From contig CADBMQ010000159.1 in the NCBI GenBank assembly GCA_902795765.1, forward strand, positions 1 to 5,927: a stretch of DNA of 5,927 nucleotides. The letters run 5' to 3'. Position 1 is the first letter of the stretch. Each line of letters starts with the position of its first letter. Positions 1 to 5,927 of this stretch are shown here, in pieces. Under the pieces are notes generated by a model that saw only the letters and a list, made by a program, of their open reading frames with translations, was not told where the DNA came from and did no database searches. The stretch comes from Oscillospiraceae bacterium. GTDB taxonomy: Bacteria; Bacillota; Clostridia; Oscillospirales; Acutalibacteraceae. The position numbers were made by a program, and so were the translations under genes.

Positions 1-2
1 CA

Positions 3-92
3 CAGCTCTCGTCGGGTGATGTTGTCTACATATCGAGAATGTATTATAAACCGTTCAGAGAACAACTTAACGAAAGGTATGGTGGAAAATGA
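3..92 (+). CDS. C-terminal end of a LytTR-type DNA-binding regulator (5' part outside window)
   Basis: An open frame enters from the left edge and ends at TGA 90-92, giving 29 residues. The segment ISRMYYKPFREQL, preceded by LSSGD, resembles the last strands and helix of a LytTR DNA-binding domain, where a 'G-x-x-x-x-[IV]-S-R-x-Y-x-K' pattern followed by a short amphipathic helix closes the fold. LytTR proteins are transcription regulators, either response regulators or stand-alone single-domain forms; the missing 5' part would decide which. Its stop overlaps the start of the next gene (ATGA, 89-92), so the two are probably co-transcribed and translationally coupled. LytTR genes in Firmicutes often sit next to a small membrane protein gene, which supports the call. 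The identification rests on a short fragment and is moderately sure. Confidence 0.6.
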   Translation, partial: QLSSGDVVYISRMYYKPFREQLNERYGGK

Positions 93-748
93 AAAAAACA
101 TTTTTGGGAATCATAATATTTCTTGCGGGCATAGCGCTCGCTATGTATGCGTTTCTGCCGGGATTTTCTCTCGCAGGAATTTCTGTATGGAAAATTATCA
201 TAACGATTTTGATAGTTGCCTTCATTATCAAAAGAATCATTTTTGGTGACACGATTTCACAGAAAATCAATCATTTTATTCCTATTGCATTGCTTGCGAT
301 AATATACCGTAGTGAAATCACGGCGCTTACCGGTGCAGATAAGCCGTTTTCGGTATGGATAGTGCTTATTGCGGCGGTGATGCTGACTGTCGCAACGTCT
401 ATGCTCTGTCACGACAAGAAAGCAAAGAACGGTGCACATATTAATAAGATGAGCGCATCGACGATTTATTTAGACGCAACAAAGGTCACGCATAAAATTT
501 CCGACAAATTCAGCGCACGTGAGGTGTATTTTCAGAATACGGACTCGCCAGATGTGCATGAGGAACTGATCCTTGATATTAACGAAAATTTCAGTGCTAC
601 TGAAATATATGTACCTGCCGATTGGTTCGTCGATTGGAGAGTCGATAACCGTTTTAGTTCAGTCGAAATCCGCCCAAATCCTGAATCATACTCGAAAAAG
701 CTGATTATTACTGGCACCGTCAAATTCGGAGCCATAGAAGTAAATTAA
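89..748 (+). CDS. LiaF-like four-helix membrane protein with a beta-rich C-terminal domain
   Basis: The protein has 219 residues. Hydrophobic segments lie at about 5-24, 33-51, 61-75 (short) and 87-106, followed by a charged stretch (HDKKAKNG). This suggests four membrane helices with a cytosolic C-terminus. Residues 120-219 are polar and beta-rich and contain four related motifs: FSAREV (141), FSATEI (168), FSSVEI (189) and FGAIEV (213, at the C-terminus). A VPADW element at 175-179 resembles the 'iPkdw.v' strand of LiaF/cell-wall-active-antibiotic-response domains. The overall plan matches LiaF-like proteins, membrane modulators of envelope-stress signalling; the exact function here is unknown. 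The ATG overlaps the stop of the upstream LytTR-like gene, with an AAAGGT site at 73-78 about 10 bases before it. It may restrain or sense for that regulator (inference). The gene ends before a hairpin terminator. Confidence 0.7.
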   Translation: MKKTFLGIIIFLAGIALAMYAFLPGFSLAGISVWKIIITILIVAFIIKRIIFGDTISQKINHFIPIALLAIIYRSEITALTGADKPFSVWIVLIAAVMLTVATSMLCHDKKAKNGAHINKMSASTIYLDATKVTHKISDKFSAREVYFQNTDSPDVHEELILDINENFSATEIYVPADWFVDWRVDNRFSSVEIRPNPESYSKKLIITGTVKFGAIEVN

Positions 749-778
749 AAAACGATGATATTGTATGAGATAAAATAT

Positions 779-821
779 TACCTGCCGAAAAGAGAAAAAA
801 CTCTTTTCGGCAGGTATTTTT
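779..821. terminator. Probable bidirectional intrinsic terminator between convergent genes
   Basis: Bases 781-794 and 801-814 are a perfect 14-bp inverted repeat, extended to 16 bp by flanking T-A and A-T pairs (779-780 with 815-816), around an A6 loop. On the + strand the stem is followed by T5 (817-821), a classic Rho-independent layout about 30 bases after the LiaF-like stop. On the - strand the stem is followed by a less regular T-rich run (TAATATTTTATC), so it could also end the arg operon, whose last stop lies 59 bases away. The rest of the 749-875 gap shows no other convincing element. Confidence 0.88.
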
Positions 822-875
822 AAATGAGCTAAAAACTGTCCATTATAACAGACCTCGTTCGGATAGCACTTTTAT

Positions 876-1862
876 TTATGCCAATGTTGCTGCCATTACC
901 GCTTTTATTGTGTGCATACGGTTTTCGGCTTCGTCAAACACTATTGACTGTTCGCTCTCGAACACTTCATCGGTTACTTCCATACAGTCGATACCGAATT
1001 TTTCGTAGATTTCCTTGCCTGTTGTTGTTTTCAGGTCGTGGAATGCGGGCAAGCAATGCATAAATCTGCATTGGCTGCCTGCGGTTTTCATAAGTTCGGC
1101 ATTTACCTGATAAGGCATCAAGTCATTGATACGCTCTTCCCAAACTTCAACAGGCTCGCCCATTGAAACCCAAACATCGGTATATATTACATCTGCGCCA
1201 ACTACCGCTTTTTTCGGGTCAGTTTCCAGAGTTATACTTGCACCTGTTTCAAGTGCGATTTTTTTACATTCTGAAACCAACTCGCTATTCGGGAAATACT
1301 TTTCGGGAGCACAAGCGACAAAATCAAGTCCCATTTTCGCACAACCCACCATAAGCGAGTTGCCCATATTATATCTTGCGTCGCCCATATACACGAACTT
1401 TTTGCCTTTGAGTTCGCCAAAATGCTCACGAATTGTGAGAAAATCTGCCAAAATCTGTGTCGGGTGGTACTCGTTTGTCAAGCCGTTCCAAACGGGGACT
1501 CCCGAATACTTTGCGAGTTCTTCGACTATTTCCTGACCGAAGCCACGATATTCGATGCCGTCAAACATTCTGCCGAGCACTCTTGCCGTATCTGCAATGC
1601 TCTCCTTTTTGCCAATCTGCGAACCTTTCGGATCAAGATAAACAGGGTGCATACCCAAATCTGCCGCTGCAACTTCAAAAGAACAACGAGTGCGAGTGCT
1701 TGTCTTTTCAAAGATGAGTGCTATATTTTTGCCCTCGCACATACGATGCGGAATACCCGCCTTTTTCTTTGCCTTTAAATCTGCGGCAAGGTCGATTAGT
1801 CCACCGATTTCTTCGGGTGTGAAATCGAGCAGTTTCAAGAAACTTTTATTTTTGAGATTCAT
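876..1862 (-). CDS. argF: Ornithine carbamoyltransferase
   Basis: Transfers the carbamoyl group of carbamoyl phosphate to ornithine, giving citrulline, in the cytosol. The 328-residue product has the carbamoyl-phosphate loop STRTR at 55-59, HPTQ at 133-136, DVWVSMG (229-235) in the ornithine-binding SMG loop, the catalytic-cysteine motif HCLPAFHD at 269-276, and the terminal signature RMHTIKA at 315-321. Length and the HCLPAFHD form (rather than HCLPAHR) place it in the longer ArgI/ArcB-like class. Its position as the last gene of a biosynthetic operon argues for an anabolic role, and no arcA or arcC is seen. It begins with ATG five bases after the argD stop, with a GAGGAG site at the proper distance. 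All key motifs are intact. Confidence 0.96.
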   Translation of the reverse strand: MNLKNKSFLKLLDFTPEEIGGLIDLAADLKAKKKAGIPHRMCEGKNIALIFEKTSTRTRCSFEVAAADLGMHPVYLDPKGSQIGKKESIADTARVLGRMFDGIEYRGFGQEIVEELAKYSGVPVWNGLTNEYHPTQILADFLTIREHFGELKGKKFVYMGDARYNMGNSLMVGCAKMGLDFVACAPEKYFPNSELVSECKKIALETGASITLETDPKKAVVGADVIYTDVWVSMGEPVEVWEERINDLMPYQVNAELMKTAGSQCRFMHCLPAFHDLKTTTGKEIYEKFGIDCMEVTDEVFESEQSIVFDEAENRMHTIKAVMAATLA

Positions 1863-1867
1863 AAAAT

Positions 1868-3034
1868 TTACTCCTCTATTACTTCAACTAAGACGCTGAC
1901 TGCTTTTTCGAGCAAGTCAAACGGAATATTAAGTGCGGGAAGAAGTCGAACTTTATCTTTTGCGGTCAAACACAAAACTCCCTTTTCCATACACTTTTTA
2001 ACGATGTCGGAGGCGGATTTTTCAGTCTTTATGCCAATCATAAGTCCCATTCCGCTAACCGATTCAACACCTTTTACATTTTCGAGTGTTTTGAAGATAT
2101 ACTCGCTCTTTTTGCGAACATCAGACAACAAATTCTCGTCAATTCGCTCGATTATGCTAACTGCACCTGCACAACACACAGGATTTCCACCGAATGTCGA
2201 GCCGTGATCTCCTGCCGACAAAACTGACTGCATTTTCTCGCAAAGCATTGTTGCACCAATCGGCAAACCACCGCCAAGCCCCTTTGCAGTTGAAACGATA
2301 TCAGGCATTACACCAAAATTCATATAAGCATAAAGTTCGCCACTTCTGCCGTTGCCTGTCTGCACTTCGTCCACAATCATCGGAATATCACGATCTTGTG
2401 TCAACTTGCGAACACCGACAACAAACTCCTTATCAAGCGGTAAAACTCCACCTTCGCCTTGCACACATTCGAGCATAACACCCGCAACTTTTACGCTGTC
2501 AAGCAGTTTTTCGAGCGATTCCAAATCATTAGCAGGTGTATGGATAAAGCCCGGTGTGAGTGGTTTGAAAAGCTCGTGATAATGGTCTTGTCCTGTCGCA
2601 GAAAGTGTTGTGAGCGTTCTGCCGTGAAAACTGTTTTGGAGTGTTACGATTGTATAGCAATCCTGTCCGTGCTTTTCGGCAGAGTATTTACGAGCAACTT
2701 TGATTGCACATTCGTTTGCCTCTGCGCCCGAATTCGAGAAAAACACCTTTTTCATTCCTGTGCGTTCGCAAAGCAATTTTGCAAGTTTTCCACACGGAGA
2801 TGTATAGTAGAGGTTAGATGTATGTTGCAGCTTCGAGAGTTGTTCGCTAACTGCTGAAACCCACTCGTCGTCTGCAATTCCAAAACTCGTTACGGCAATG
2901 CCGGAGCCCATATCAATATACTCTTTGCCGTCAACATCGAAAACTATTGAGCCCTTGCCGTTTTCAAGTGCAACAGGAAAACGAGCGTATGTCGGTGCGA
3001 TATACTCACGGTCTATCGAAAAAATGTCTGCCAT
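1868..3034 (-). CDS. argD: Acetylornithine aminotransferase (PLP enzyme)
   Basis: Catalyses the PLP-dependent, glutamate-using transamination of N-acetylglutamate semialdehyde to N-acetylornithine. The 388-residue length is typical of class-III aminotransferases of the ArgD family. Visible landmarks are the phosphate-binding SNSGAEAN at 100-107, FHGRT at 136-140, the cofactor aspartate in DEVQTG (D222), the Schiff-base lysine in [14 protein letters not shown] (K251), and STFGGNP at 279-285. The ATG follows the argB stop by a single base and has an AAAGGAA site 9 bases upstream. The final Glu-Glu codons double as the argF ribosome-binding site. ArgD enzymes often also accept succinyl-diaminopimelate in lysine synthesis; sequence alone cannot tell whether this one does. 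Ornithine or GABA aminotransferase are related alternatives, but the operon decides for argD. Confidence 0.95.
   Translation of the reverse strand: MADIFSIDREYIAPTYARFPVALENGKGSIVFDVDGKEYIDMGSGIAVTSFGIADDEWVSAVSEQLSKLQHTSNLYYTSPCGKLAKLLCERTGMKKVFFSNSGAEANECAIKVARKYSAEKHGQDCYTIVTLQNSFHGRTLTTLSATGQDHYHELFKPLTPGFIHTPANDLESLEKLLDSVKVAGVMLECVQGEGGVLPLDKEFVVGVRKLTQDRDIPMIVDEVQTGNGRSGELYAYMNFGVMPDIVSTAKGLGGGLPIGATMLCEKMQSVLSAGDHGSTFGGNPVCCAGAVSIIERIDENLLSDVRKKSEYIFKTLENVKGVESVSGMGLMIGIKTEKSASDIVKKCMEKGVLCLTAKDKVRLLPALNIPFDLLEKAVSVLVEVIEE
1871..1876 (-). promoter_or_regulatory. argF ribosome-binding site embedded in the last codons of argD
   Basis: On the - strand GAGGAG lies 8 bases before the argF ATG and is at the same time the last two codons (Glu-Glu) of argD, just before its TAA. 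Translation of argD must run through this site, so argF initiation is probably coupled to argD termination. Confidence 0.85.
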
Positions 3035-3035
3035 T

Positions 3036-3902
3036 TTAGTCCGTTCCTTTCATCATTGTACCCGCACCCTCGTTTGTGAGGATTTCCATTAGGATTGAAT
3101 GAGGTACTCGTCCGTCCATAATTACCACATTTTTAACTCCGTGGTGAATAGCGTCAATACAGCACTCGATTTTCGGTATCATTCCGCCCGAAATTATGCC
3201 GTCTTCACGAAGTTGTTGCGCTTGTGCGATTGTGAGTTCGGGAATGAGTGTTGACGGATCGTCTTTATCTTTTAGCAAACCTTCAATATCGGTCATCATA
3301 ATAAGTCGCTCTGCACCAAGTGCTCCTGCGATTTGTGCTGCTGCGGTATCGCCATTGATGTTATAACTGTTGCCGTCTTTATCGCAACCAACTGTTGAAA
3401 TTACGGGGATATATCCCTTTTCGAGTAAGTCCAAAACGGGATCGATATTGATATTTGTAACCTTGCCGACAAAGCCGAGTTGCTCGTCTTTGATTTCTGC
3501 CTCGATAAGTCTTCCGTCCATACCCGAAATTCCCATCGCTTTACCACCCTTCATACCGAGAAGGTTTACAAGCGTTTTATTGACTTTACCTGCAAGCACC
3601 ATTTGAACGATGTCAACTGTTTCTTTATCTGTCACACGAAGTCCATTGACAAACTGCGGTTTCTTGCCGAATTTGTCCATTGTTTCACTGATTTCAGGGC
3701 CACCACCGTGAACCAACACAACCTTAACTCCGATAAGCCACAAAAGAACCAAATCTTCCATAACCTGTTGTTTTAAGGTTTCGTTTATCATTGCGTTTCC
3801 GCCGTATTTTACAACAACGATTTTGCCGTTGTAACACTTAATATATGGCAACGCCTGAGTTAAAACCTCTGCACGCTGCATATTTGAAAAGTTGTTTTCC
3901 AT
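3036..3902 (-). CDS. argB: N-acetylglutamate kinase, arginine-sensitive type
   Basis: Phosphorylates N-acetylglutamate with ATP, normally the controlled step when acetyl groups are recycled. From the ATG at 3902 the product is 288 residues. Amino-acid-kinase landmarks are VVKYGGNAM (K32), HGGGPEI at 65-71, NINGDTAAAQ (D185), TDIEGLL at 204-210 and GGMIPK (K244). An N-terminal helix precedes the first strand (MQRAEVLTQALPYIK, about 8-22). The C-terminal segment HSILMEILTNEGAGT (268-282) matches the signature of arginine-inhibited kinases, so feedback inhibition by arginine is expected from family knowledge. A longer frame opens at a TTG at 3917, but that codon touches the argJ stop and the ribosome-binding site GGGAG. 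The GGGAG sits 8 bases before the ATG at 3902, which is therefore preferred. Confidence 0.95.
   Translation of the reverse strand: MENNFSNMQRAEVLTQALPYIKCYNGKIVVVKYGGNAMINETLKQQVMEDLVLLWLIGVKVVLVHGGGPEISETMDKFGKKPQFVNGLRVTDKETVDIVQMVLAGKVNKTLVNLLGMKGGKAMGISGMDGRLIEAEIKDEQLGFVGKVTNINIDPVLDLLEKGYIPVISTVGCDKDGNSYNINGDTAAAQIAGALGAERLIMMTDIEGLLKDKDDPSTLIPELTIAQAQQLREDGIISGGMIPKIECCIDAIHHGVKNVVIMDGRVPHSILMEILTNEGAGTMMKGTD
3044..3050 (-). promoter_or_regulatory. argD ribosome-binding site inside the argB coding end
   Basis: AAAGGAA on the - strand lies 9 bases before the argD ATG at 3034 and within the last codons of argB. Because only one base separates the argB stop from the argD start, coupled re-initiation is likely. 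Confidence 0.8.
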
Positions 3903-3910
3903 TTTTGCCA

Positions 3911-3915
3911 CTCCC
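3911..3915 (-). promoter_or_regulatory. argB ribosome-binding site that sets its start at 3902
   Basis: GGGAG on the - strand lies 8 bases before ATG 3902-3900, within the 15-base gap after the argJ stop. The in-frame TTG (3917) overlaps it and the GTG (3911) begins at its last base, so neither can be served by it. Confidence 0.8.
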
Positions 3916-3917
3916 AA

Positions 3918-5144
3918 TTAGGTACGATAGTCGCCATTGATTTTGACGTAGTCATAAGTGAGGTCGCAACCCCACGCATTTGCAGATTTATCTCCGTTGC
4001 CGAGTGTTATGAGAATTTCAATCTCATTCTCCAAAAGAATTTCCTTTGCTTTTTCTTCCGAAAACTCGACTCCTGCTCCGTTTTCGCATACCAAAATCTC
4101 GCCTTTTTGCGACTTGAATTTTACACCGATTTTACTTATATCAACATCTGCTCCGCTATATCCGATAGCGCAAAGCACACGTCCCCAGTTTGCGTCCGAG
4201 CCGAACATTGCCGCTTTGAGCAAGCTCGAGCAAATGACGCTCTTCGCAACTGTTTTTGCAGTCTGCTCGTCATCTGCGCCACTTACATAGCACTCCAAAA
4301 GTTTGGTAGCGCCCTCGCCGTCACCTGCAATCATTCGGCAGAGTTTAACTGTTACTGCATTGAGTGCAGTCATAAATTTTGCAAAATCCTCGCTGTTGGC
4401 TGTAATTATAGGGTTTTCTGCCATTCCGTTTGCAAGAACGGTTACCATATCGTTTGTTGAAGTATCGCCGTCAATGCTGAGCATATTGAATGTTTTTTGA
4501 ATGTCGTCCGAAAGCGCTTTTTGAAGTGCATCGGCGTCAATCGCAACGTCTGTTGTGATGAACACGAGCATTGTTGCCATATTCGGATGAATCATACCGC
4601 TACCCTTTGCGATACCACCCATACGGCAGATTTTACCACCAATTTCAAACTCGACTGCTACTTCCTTTAATTTAGTATCAGTTGTCATTATAGCCTGTGC
4701 TGCAAATTCGCTTGCGGTATCGTTATCTGAAAGTCCGTCGCAAAGTTCTTTTACCGAGTTTTTAATCGGCTCAATATCGAGCGGTTGACCAATTACACCA
4801 GTCGATGCCACTACGACATCATCTGCCGAAATGTTCAACTCATTTGCAAGCAAGTCGCTCATCTGCTCTGCTATTGTGATACCGTTTGCATTGCAGGTGT
4901 TTGCGTTGCCACTATTGCATATTACTGCACGAGCCTTGCCGTTTGCAAGGTGACGTTTTGTGACTGTAAGCGGCGCACCTTTTACAAGGTTTGTTGTATA
5001 AACTGCTGCCGCCGTTGCTTCACATTCACTATATATAACTGCGAGGTCACGTTTGTCACGGTTTTTGCGAATTCCGCAATGCACGCCGTTCGCTTTGAAA
5101 CCTTTTGCCGCACATACGCCCGAATTTATTTCTTTTATTTCCAT
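3918..5144 (-). CDS. argJ: Glutamate N-acetyltransferase / ornithine acetyltransferase (ArgJ)
   Basis: Moves the acetyl group from N-acetylornithine to glutamate, releasing ornithine and regenerating N-acetylglutamate; bifunctional members also use acetyl-CoA. From ATG 5144 the product has 408 residues, normal for the family. ArgJ is made as a precursor that cuts itself before a conserved threonine; the site is seen as GSGMIHPNMATML at 181-193, with cleavage expected between A190 and T191, T191 then being the nucleophile. Other conserved parts are AKGFKANGV at 13-21, STGVIGQ at 114-120, DGDTSTND at 226-233, DANWGR at 317-322 and the C-terminal WGCDLTYDYVKINGDYRT. The frame can be extended to a GTG at 5162 overlapping the argC stop, but AAAGGAA lies 8 bases before the ATG at 5144, which is chosen. 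Whether it is mono- or bifunctional cannot be read from the sequence. Confidence 0.96.
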   Translation of the reverse strand: MEIKEINSGVCAAKGFKANGVHCGIRKNRDKRDLAVIYSECEATAAAVYTTNLVKGAPLTVTKRHLANGKARAVICNSGNANTCNANGITIAEQMSDLLANELNISADDVVVASTGVIGQPLDIEPIKNSVKELCDGLSDNDTASEFAAQAIMTTDTKLKEVAVEFEIGGKICRMGGIAKGSGMIHPNMATMLVFITTDVAIDADALQKALSDDIQKTFNMLSIDGDTSTNDMVTVLANGMAENPIITANSEDFAKFMTALNAVTVKLCRMIAGDGEGATKLLECYVSGADDEQTAKTVAKSVICSSLLKAAMFGSDANWGRVLCAIGYSGADVDISKIGVKFKSQKGEILVCENGAGVEFSEEKAKEILLENEIEILITLGNGDKSANAWGCDLTYDYVKINGDYRT

Positions 5145-5152
5145 ACAAACAT

Positions 5153-5159
5153 TTCCTTT
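5153..5159 (-). promoter_or_regulatory. argJ ribosome-binding site that sets its start at 5144
   Basis: AAAGGAA on the - strand lies directly after the argC stop and 8 bases before ATG 5144. An in-frame GTG (5162-5160) lies upstream of this site and overlaps argC, so it would lack the site as its own. Confidence 0.8.
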
Positions 5160-5927
5160 CACACATTGAGTCCTATTTTTTCTTCTTCTCCGAGTACGAG
5201 GTTCATATTTTGGATTGCCGCACCCGACGCACCCTTGCCGAGATTGTCGAATCTTGCGGTCAAAAGCAGTCTTTCGGCATTTCCGCTGACTGTTATCTGC
5301 ATATCATCTCTGCCCGAAAATGCGTTTGCACTTAAAAATCCGCCTTCTTCGGGGTCTTTCACAAAATGAACAAGTCCGTTTTCGTATGCTTTTGCATAAA
5401 CTTGCATTATTTCTTCTGCATTTGCATTGAAAAGCGGTACTGTGACTTCCATTCCACTATAATAATCTGCGACTATCGGACAAAACGCAGGTGCATTTTT
5501 CAGTCCCGTAATTGCAGACATTTCGGGAAGGTGTTTATGTTGTTGGGTGAGTCCATACTGACGGGGTGCGTCAAGCAATTTCGAACGCTCTGCCGACTCA
5601 TACTCGGCTATCATCTTTTTACCACCACCCGAATATCCCGTCAGGGAAAAGCAAGAGAGCATACTGTCGTCAGCGATTATTCCTGCTCGAACAAGTGGCG
5701 CAACAAGGGCAACAAAGCCACTTGCGTGACAACCGGGATTTGCTATTCGCTTTGCATTCGCTACTGTATCGTAGCCGACAAGTTCGGGAAAACCATAGGT
5801 CCAACCTTGTGCTGTACGGTGGGCTGTTGATGTGTCGATAACAACAGTTTTATCGTTTTCAATAAGCGATACCGCCTCGATTGCAGCTGCGTCAGGCAAA
5901 CACAAAAATGCTATATCCGCACTATTA
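5159..5927 (-). CDS. argC: N-acetyl-gamma-glutamyl-phosphate reductase, type 2 (N-terminus outside window)
   Basis: Reduces N-acetylglutamyl-5-phosphate to the semialdehyde with NADPH. 255 codons are present; the frame is open at the right edge, so the N-terminal Rossmann part (roughly 50-60 residues including the glycine-rich loop) is missing by window truncation, not by mutation. Numbering from the first full codon, one sees FLCLPD at 7-12, DTSTAHRT at 31-38, YGFPEL at 44-49, the catalytic-cysteine motif NPGCHASG (C66), GYSGGGKKMI at 97-106, HKHLPEM at 130-136, and DNLGKGASGAAIQNMNL at 227-243. GWTYGFPEL, GYSGGGK and HKHLPE fit the shorter 'type 2' ArgC group (about 310 residues), not the longer Bacillus/E. 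coli type. The TGA stop is at 5161-5159, 14 bases before argJ. It is the first arg gene in this window; the true operon start may lie further upstream. Confidence 0.94.
   Translation of the reverse strand, partial: NSADIAFLCLPDAAAIEAVSLIENDKTVVIDTSTAHRTAQGWTYGFPELVGYDTVANAKRIANPGCHASGFVALVAPLVRAGIIADDSMLSCFSLTGYSGGGKKMIAEYESAERSKLLDAPRQYGLTQQHKHLPEMSAITGLKNAPAFCPIVADYYSGMEVTVPLFNANAEEIMQVYAKAYENGLVHFVKDPEEGGFLSANAFSGRDDMQITVSGNAERLLLTARFDNLGKGASGAAIQNMNLVLGEEEKIGLNV

Larger units (their letters stand above)
876..5927 (-). other. Arginine biosynthesis operon argC-argJ-argB-argD-argF (5' end outside window)
   Basis: Five genes run the same way with gaps, in transcription order, of 14 bases (argC-argJ), 15 (argJ-argB), 1 (argB-argD) and 5 (argD-argF). 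None of the gaps has room for a promoter or terminator, so one mRNA is likely. Together they cover N-acetylglutamate to citrulline with acetyl recycling by ArgJ. The promoter and any ArgR/AhrC operator should lie upstream of argC beyond the right edge. argA, argG, argH and carbamoyl-phosphate synthase genes are not present here. Confidence 0.93.

Noticed and set aside
16..249. 77-codon open frame on the + strand
   Set aside because: It overlaps the LytTR-like end and the membrane protein gene in another frame, has no ribosome-binding site, and its product has no recognisable features.
837..852. Small inverted repeat CTGT...ACAG followed by T5 on the - strand as an argF terminator
   Set aside because: The stem is only 4-5 bp with no GC clamp; the 16-bp hairpin at 779-816 is far stronger.
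842..870. A TATAAT-like hexamer on the - strand (842-847) as a promoter
   Set aside because: No -35 element near TTGACA is found 16-18 bases upstream (AGTGCT there), and the only thing downstream is the terminator region.
1126..1536. 136-codon open frame on the + strand opposite argF
   Set aside because: It is a shadow of the intact argF frame, with a composition explained by reverse-complement codons.
4785..5369. 194-codon open frame on the + strand opposite argJ/argC
   Set aside because: It is antisense to two well-supported arg genes, its product is a cysteine-rich, low-complexity mirror of their codon use, and it has no start signal.
876..5927. Search for ArgR boxes, T-box leaders or an arginine riboswitch within the operon
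   Set aside because: Gaps between genes are 15 bases or less, leaving no room; any such control would be upstream of argC outside the window.

Overview
The window looks like chromosomal DNA of a low-to-moderate-GC Firmicute, most likely a gut Clostridia/Oscillospiraceae-type bacterium. The clues are strong purine-rich Shine-Dalgarno sites, a LytTR regulator paired with a LiaF-like membrane protein, and an arg cluster with a type-2 ArgC and an arginine-sensitive ArgB. The lineage is an inference from protein character; no search was possible.

Left part (about 1-748, + strand): the last 29 codons of a gene ending like a LytTR DNA-binding domain overlap by ATGA with a complete 219-residue four-helix membrane protein. 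That protein carries a cytosolic, beta-rich, LiaF-like C-terminal half with four copies of an F-[SG]-[AS]-x-E-[VI] motif. The two genes look like a co-translated regulator/membrane-sensor pair.

Middle (749-875): a 127-base gap between convergent genes. It holds a perfect 14-bp inverted repeat (16 bp with flanking A-T pairs) with a T-run, a probable terminator that can serve both sides.

Right part (876-5927, - strand): a compact arginine biosynthesis operon read right to left as argC (N-terminus cut by the window edge), argJ, argB, argD, argF, with gaps of 1 to 15 bases and no internal terminator. ArgB phosphorylates N-acetylglutamate, ArgC reduces it to the semialdehyde and ArgD transaminates it to N-acetylornithine. 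ArgJ moves the acetyl group back to glutamate (acetyl recycling), releasing ornithine, which ArgF carbamoylates to citrulline. argG and argH, needed to finish arginine, are not in the window, nor is the operon promoter. Ribosome-binding sites show that argB and argJ start at internal ATG codons (3902 and 5144) rather than at the longest-frame TTG/GTG codons.

No mobile element, CRISPR array, tRNA or rRNA was seen. The arg operon is ordinary in content. The least explained part is the LytTR/LiaF-like pair at the left edge.
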